A DNA stretch of 15,303 bases, taken from positions 1-15,303 of the forward strand of contig CALGFI010000187.1 of the NCBI GenBank assembly GCA_937881155.1, read 5' to 3'. Source of the stretch: an uncultured bacterium. Lineage in GTDB: Bacteria; Actinomycetota; UBA4738; HRBIN12. Numbering within the stretch: position 1 is the first letter of the stretch; every line of letters begins with the position of its first letter. The position numbers and the translations under genes are program-made. The notes under the pieces are model-generated. The model saw only the letters and a list, made by a program, of their open reading frames with translations, was not told the DNA's origin and did no database searches. Positions 11,877 to 15,303 of this stretch are shown here, piece by piece.

Positions 11877-13403
11877 GTGCCTGTCCGAGTCGGCGAGCGG
11901 CTTTCATTGCACGACGTCGTCGCGGTCGCGCACGGCGAGACCGTGGAGCTTTCGGCCGCCGCGGTCGACCGGATCCGAGCCGCCCGCTCCGTGATCGAGT
12001 CTGCGATCGAGTCGAACGCGACCGTCTACGGCGTCACGACCGGCTTCGGCAGCCTGGCGAACGTTCGGATCGAACCCCAACGGGCGGACGTGCTCCAGCA
12101 GCACATCGTCCGCTCGCACGCGACCTCGGTGGGCCGGCCGCTCTCTCGCGAGGAGGCGCGCGCGATGTTGCTGCTCCGGGCACACGTTCTCGCGCTCGGG
12201 CACTCGGGCGTCCGCGTCGAGCTCGTCGAGCGGATGGTCGAGATGCTCAACCGGGACCTCGTCCCGGTCGTGCCGGAGCAGGGTTCGCTCGGTGCGTCGG
12301 GCGATCTCGCACCGCTGGCGAACCTGTCACTCACGTTGCTCGGTCGCGGCGAGATCGTTACCGACGGCACGCGCGTCCCCGCCCGCGATGCCCTTTCCGC
12401 CGCGGGCCTCGAGCCGCTCGAGCTCAGTGCCAAGGAAGGGCTCGCGCTGGTCAACGGCACGCAGGGGATGCTCGCCGTCGGCATCCTCGCCGCCGATCGC
12501 GTCGGGCGGCTCGTGAAGACGAGTGACGTCGTCGCGGCGATGACGATCGAAGCCGCGCTCGGCTCGGATCGCGTCTTCGACGAACGACTCGCCGCGTTGC
12601 GGCCACATCCGGGCGTCGTGGCGTCGACTTCGAACCTGCGGCGACTGCTCGATGGCAGCGCGATCGTCGCCTCACACCGCGACAGTCCGCACCTCGTTCA
12701 AGACGCGTACTCGATCCGGTGCGCACCACAGGTGAACGGGGCCACGCGCGAGGCGCTCCGGTTCACGACCTCGATCCTCGACGTCGAGGCGAACGCGGTC
12801 TCCGACAATCCGATCGTCCTGCCCGACCCCGGCGAGGTTCTCTCGGGCGGGAACTTTCACGGGCAACCCGTCGCCGTTGCGCTCGACACCCTCGCCACGG
12901 CGATCGTCCCGCTCGCGAGCGTCGCCGAACGGCGCCTGTACCGGCTGCTCGACCCGGCACGCAACAACGGTCTCCCTGCGTTCCTGGTCGAGGACACCGG
13001 CCTGAACTCTGGGTTCATGCTCGCGCAGTACACAGCTGCATCGCTCGTCTCCGAGTGCAAGACGCTGGCCCATCCCGCGTCCGTCGATTCGATCCCGTCC
13101 TCGGCCGGTCAGGAAGATCACGTGAGCATGGGTATGACGTCGGCGAGACATGCTCGGGAGGTGGTGACGAACGCCGAGATCGTCATCGCGCTCGAGGCGC
13201 TCGCCGCGGCGCAGGCGCTGGATCTTCGCGCCCCGCTCGAGCCTGCGGCTGGAACGCGTGCGGCGAGAGATGCGATCCGCGCTCGAGTCGCGTTCCTCGA
13301 GGCGGACCGCGAGCTCGGCGACGACATCGCCGCCGTTACGGAGCTCGTTCGATCGGGTGCCTTGCTCGACGCGGCCGAGGGGGCGGTCGGCCCACTCGAC
13401 TAA
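11877..13403 (+). CDS. hutH: Histidine ammonia-lyase
   Basis: A 508-residue cytosolic enzyme, the usual family length, that removes ammonia from L-histidine to give trans-urocanate, the first step of the Hut pathway. The MIO cofactor forms from A140-S141-G142 in GSLGASGDLAPLANLSL. Other active-site landmarks are present: Y51 in YGVTTGFGSL, RSHATSVG, the NGTQGM segment, QDAYSIRCAPQVNG, SDNPI, GNFHGQP and SAGQEDHVSMGM with its catalytic-site glutamate. The GTG start gives VPVRVGERLSLHDV, a normal N-terminus, and sits 7 nt after TAGCCT. hutU lies upstream in the same direction but the oppositely directed DUF983 gene intervenes, so the two are separate transcripts. Tyrosine and phenylalanine lyases share the fold, but neighbouring hutU and hutI support histidine. 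Confidence 0.96.
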   Translation: MPVRVGERLSLHDVVAVAHGETVELSAAAVDRIRAARSVIESAIESNATVYGVTTGFGSLANVRIEPQRADVLQQHIVRSHATSVGRPLSREEARAMLLLRAHVLALGHSGVRVELVERMVEMLNRDLVPVVPEQGSLGASGDLAPLANLSLTLLGRGEIVTDGTRVPARDALSAAGLEPLELSAKEGLALVNGTQGMLAVGILAADRVGRLVKTSDVVAAMTIEAALGSDRVFDERLAALRPHPGVVASTSNLRRLLDGSAIVASHRDSPHLVQDAYSIRCAPQVNGATREALRFTTSILDVEANAVSDNPIVLPDPGEVLSGGNFHGQPVAVALDTLATAIVPLASVAERRLYRLLDPARNNGLPAFLVEDTGLNSGFMLAQYTAASLVSECKTLAHPASVDSIPSSAGQEDHVSMGMTSARHAREVVTNAEIVIALEALAAAQALDLRAPLEPAAGTRAARDAIRARVAFLEADRELGDDIAAVTELVRSGALLDAAEGAVGPLD

Positions 13404-13456
13404 CGCGCTCGTCGGAGTGGGTTTCATCGCTGCGCAGTTCGGGGGACCATAGGGTC

Positions 13457-13798
13457 GTGGGTCGGATCAGCGACTACCGGTTCGGGCACGTCGTGGTGGA
13501 CGGAGAGTCACACGCCCGTGACGTGATCGTCCTCCCCGGTCGCGTCGTCGCGAACTGGTGGCGGCGCGACGGGCACGCCCTAGCGCTCGACGATCTGGCC
13601 GGTGTGATGGACGAGCTGCCCGAGCGCCTGGTTGTCGGCTGTGGCGCCGCGTCGCGGATGCGTCCGGACTCAGCAGCGCTCGCCGAGCTCCACCGGCGTG
13701 GGATCGATGTCGAAACGTACCCGACCGAGGAGGCCGTACGACGGTTCGCGGCTTGCGACCCGGCGAAGACCGCGGCGGCCCTTCACCTCACCTGCTGA
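13457..13798 (+). CDS. Mth938-like domain protein (DUF498)
   Basis: A 113-residue single-domain protein. VGRISDYRFGHVVVDGESHARDVIV followed by NWWRRDGHALALDDL and LVVGCGAASRMRP matches the DUF498/Mth938-like family, whose typical bacterial members begin with a 'YSFG.i.vdG' strand and carry 'NWWR..GH.L' and 'vvGtG' phrases. The family includes the eukaryotic complex I assembly factor NDUFAF3, but bacterial roles are unsettled. The GTG start gives the expected N-terminus, with GGGGGA about 10 nt upstream. TAGGGT at 13450-13455 is too close to the start to serve as its -10 box. It is 53 nt after hutH and could be cotranscribed. Its stop is 6 nt from the stop of the convergent L,D-transpeptidase gene. 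Confidence 0.8.
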   Translation: MGRISDYRFGHVVVDGESHARDVIVLPGRVVANWWRRDGHALALDDLAGVMDELPERLVVGCGAASRMRPDSAALAELHRRGIDVETYPTEEAVRRFAACDPAKTAAALHLTC

Positions 13799-13804
13799 GC
13801 CGGC

Positions 13805-14971
13805 CTAGTGGTAGACGACGACGGGGGTCCCGTAATCCGCCTGGCGATACGTCCAGATCGCGTTCCAATAGGGGATCCGAACGCAGCCGTGACTCGCGGC
13901 GTACGTCGGCACCTCGGTCCATCCGTGGAGCGCACGCAGTCCGTCGAAGTAGCTCGGATAGTACAGACGGTTCTCGCTGTGGCCGGCGAGCTTGCGGAAC
14001 ACCTGGAACGAGCCGTCACGCGTCGCGCCGTTCGCGCCCGTCGAGACGTGCAGGATGTTCGTGACCTCGCCGTCGCGAACCGTGTAGAGGACCTGACGCG
14101 TCTGGTCGACCTCGATGTGGAACCCGGACCAGTCGCGTTCGGGTCGCGGACGGATCGGGTGGGCCAGTGCGCGCCACGTCGCCGAGCTCACCGAGAACAC
14201 TCGGCTCATCCGCTGCACCTTGTGGAACGCGACGACCGCGTCGGCCGTTCGGAAGTCGTAGTGACCGTCCCCGGCGTCGGCGAGGCGGTAGTTCAGCTCG
14301 ACCAGTCGCTCCTCGAGGAGCCGGACGAACACGCCGCGCGAGCCCGAGCTGAGCGACGGCAACGGCGTGGTGTCGGCCGCGGAGATTGCCGTTCCGCGAA
14401 CCAGGTCGTCCGCGACGAACGACGCACGCGCGCGGACGGTTCCCGGCGTCATGACGCGAAGCCGCGTCTCGAACCCACCGGCTGACCCGATCTCAACGCG
14501 CCGGTCCTCCGACACGCGACCGTTCGCGATGAGCGCAACGTGGACACGGCTACCGGGTCGAGCGGGCTTGACGGTTCCGCGGACGACCACCTCGTCGAAC
14601 AGGCGTGCCTCGGTCATCCGAACGGTGACGATCGCGCCGACCCGGACCGTGACGCCCGCACTCGTCGCGGACCCCCATACCGCGCGATACGTTTGGGAGC
14701 CGTTGGGGCGAACCGTGAGCGAGAAGTTGCCCGCAGCCCCCGTCCTCACCGTGTCGACAACGGCGTCGGACGAGTCTCGGATCTCGATCGTCTCGCCTCC
14801 GGTGGCGGGCGAGGTCGAGCCGGAGAGCCGAACTTCGTGGCCGAACAGGATCTTCGTGGCCGACGCCTCGAGCGTGACGCTTTGGTTCGTGGCCTGAGCG
14901 CCGGCCGCGGCGGCGAAGACGACGACGAGTAGGAACGAGCCGGCAATCGCCGCGAGCGACCGAAGCCTCAT
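13805..14971 (-). CDS. Secreted L,D-transpeptidase (YkuD) with Ig-like and peptidoglycan-binding regions
   Basis: A 388-residue exported cell-wall enzyme. A signal peptide (basic start, hydrophobic 6-23) ends with AGA just before Q26. Residues of about 28-110 and 112-200 look like two beta-rich Ig-like or Big-type modules. A region near 207-270 (SRGVFVRLLEERLVELNY...FRTADAVVAFHK) is a peptidoglycan-binding domain 1-like repeat. The C-terminal YkuD domain (about 280-388) ends with HGWTEVPTYAASHGCVRIP, giving the catalytic S360-H361-G362-C363-V364-R365 motif with nucleophile C363. The enzyme would form 3-3 crosslinks between peptidoglycan stems outside the membrane. The ATG overlaps the hutI stop as ATGA, so its translation is coupled to hutI, an odd partner for a cell-wall enzyme. 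Confidence 0.92.
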   Translation of the reverse strand: MRLRSLAAIAGSFLLVVVFAAAAGAQATNQSVTLEASATKILFGHEVRLSGSTSPATGGETIEIRDSSDAVVDTVRTGAAGNFSLTVRPNGSQTYRAVWGSATSAGVTVRVGAIVTVRMTEARLFDEVVVRGTVKPARPGSRVHVALIANGRVSEDRRVEIGSAGGFETRLRVMTPGTVRARASFVADDLVRGTAISAADTTPLPSLSSGSRGVFVRLLEERLVELNYRLADAGDGHYDFRTADAVVAFHKVQRMSRVFSVSSATWRALAHPIRPRPERDWSGFHIEVDQTRQVLYTVRDGEVTNILHVSTGANGATRDGSFQVFRKLAGHSENRLYYPSYFDGLRALHGWTEVPTYAASHGCVRIPYWNAIWTYRQADYGTPVVVYH

Positions 14972-15303
14972 CCCGTGCCTCCGATCCTGGTTCCGCCGAC
15001 GTACGTGTGCCGCACGGGATTGTGGCCCGGGCGGTACGGGACGTGACGGAACGCCTCCCCTTCGAGGATCACCAGGTCGGCCCGCCGTCCGGGCGTCAGC
15101 GTCCCCCGCGTCTCACTCAAGCCGAGCACCCACGAGGGAATCATCGTCGCGGCGGCGAGCGCCTTGAGCGGCGTCATCCGGTAGAGCGAACACGCGGTCG
15201 CGATTGCCTCGGGCATCGAGACGACGGGCGAGGTTCCCGGGTTGCAGTCGGTGGCGATCGCGATGGCGGCCCCCGCCGCGTCGAGCGCGCGAACGTCGGG
15301 CGG
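14968..15303 (-). CDS. hutI: Imidazolonepropionase, C-terminal fragment
   Basis: The last 111 residues are present; the gene begins beyond the right end of the window. ATDCNPGTSPVVSMPEAIATA, followed by the LYRMTP segment and ALAAATM, is the C-terminal metal-site region of imidazolonepropionase, where 'TD.NPGTS' carries the late aspartate ligand and substrate loop; the tail has GTLTPGRRADLVIL and HNPVRHTYVGG, which is standard for the amidohydrolase superfamily. The enzyme opens the imidazolone ring to give N-formimino-L-glutamate, the third step of histidine breakdown, matching hutU and hutH nearby. Here the residue after the aspartate is Cys rather than the more usual Phe or other hydrophobic. 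It is transcribed towards hutH and its TGA overlaps the L,D-transpeptidase ATG. Confidence 0.9.
   Translation of the reverse strand, partial: PPDVRALDAAGAAIAIATDCNPGTSPVVSMPEAIATACSLYRMTPLKALAAATMIPSWVLGLSETRGTLTPGRRADLVILEGEAFRHVPYRPGHNPVRHTYVGGTRIGGTG

Noticed and set aside
13450..13455. TAGGGT as the -10 box of the Mth938-like gene
   Set aside because: It ends 1 nt before the GTG, which would place transcription inside the gene; no alternative in-frame start follows.
1..15303. Mobile elements, CRISPR arrays, prophage, toxin-antitoxin or defence genes
   Set aside because: Both strands were read and no transposase, integrase, regularly spaced repeat array, terminal inverted repeats or defence-type domains were recognised; composition looks even throughout.

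Overview
The window looks like an ordinary chromosomal segment from a high-GC actinobacterium (Actinomycetota), probably an uncultured or poorly sampled lineage. The signs are high GC coding with GTG and TTG starts, a long-tailed FdxA-type 7Fe ferredoxin, an FrhB-family (F420-type) flavoprotein beside a luciferase-like monooxygenase fragment, a CBS/CGL reverse transsulfuration pair, and many genes whose start codon sits 6-10 nt after a TAnnnT -10 box, the architecture of leaderless or nearly leaderless transcripts. I cannot place it below phylum. I saw no tRNA, rRNA, CRISPR array, insertion sequence, phage gene or toxin-antitoxin pair. Genes are packed tightly and no stretch over 300 bases lacks a gene.

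Layout. 1-1796: the 3' end of a probable luciferase-like monooxygenase, then fdxA, then on the opposite strand an FrhB-family iron-sulfur flavoprotein whose 3' end overlaps fdxA. 1893-2704: a cupredoxin lipoprotein converging on an A-type iron-sulfur carrier (IscA/ErpA). 2762-4619: a forward run of a NudL-like CoA pyrophosphatase, a CoA-binding protein (ATGA overlap), a 54-residue DUF4177-like protein, and a glyoxalase-like (VOC) protein. 4612-7150: a reverse-strand operon of cystathionine beta-synthase followed by a cystathionine gamma-lyase/synthase, the route from homocysteine to cysteine. 7335-9460: two response regulators placed tail to tail, REC-GGDEF (variant GGDDF) and REC-EAL, with stop codons overlapping by 4 nt; they are a likely make/break pair for c-di-GMP. 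9610-15303: histidine degradation: hutU (+), hutH (+) and the C-terminus of hutI (-). A DUF983 zinc-ribbon membrane protein (-) lies between hutU and hutH. A Mth938-like protein (+) and a secreted L,D-transpeptidase (-) lie between hutH and hutI.

How the parts fit. Urocanate hydratase, histidine ammonia-lyase and imidazolonepropionase are three consecutive steps from histidine to formiminoglutamate, but they are not one operon: each forward gene has its own -10 box and hutI lies on the other strand. The ferredoxin, FrhB protein, monooxygenase fragment and IscA suggest a local redox and iron-sulfur theme, though only adjacency supports a functional link.

Nothing here is clearly a new multi-gene system. 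The most notable points are the repeated leaderless-promoter architecture, the near-universal overlap or abutment of convergent genes, the antagonistic c-di-GMP regulator pair sharing a 3' end, and the overlapping stop/start joining hutI to an L,D-transpeptidase.
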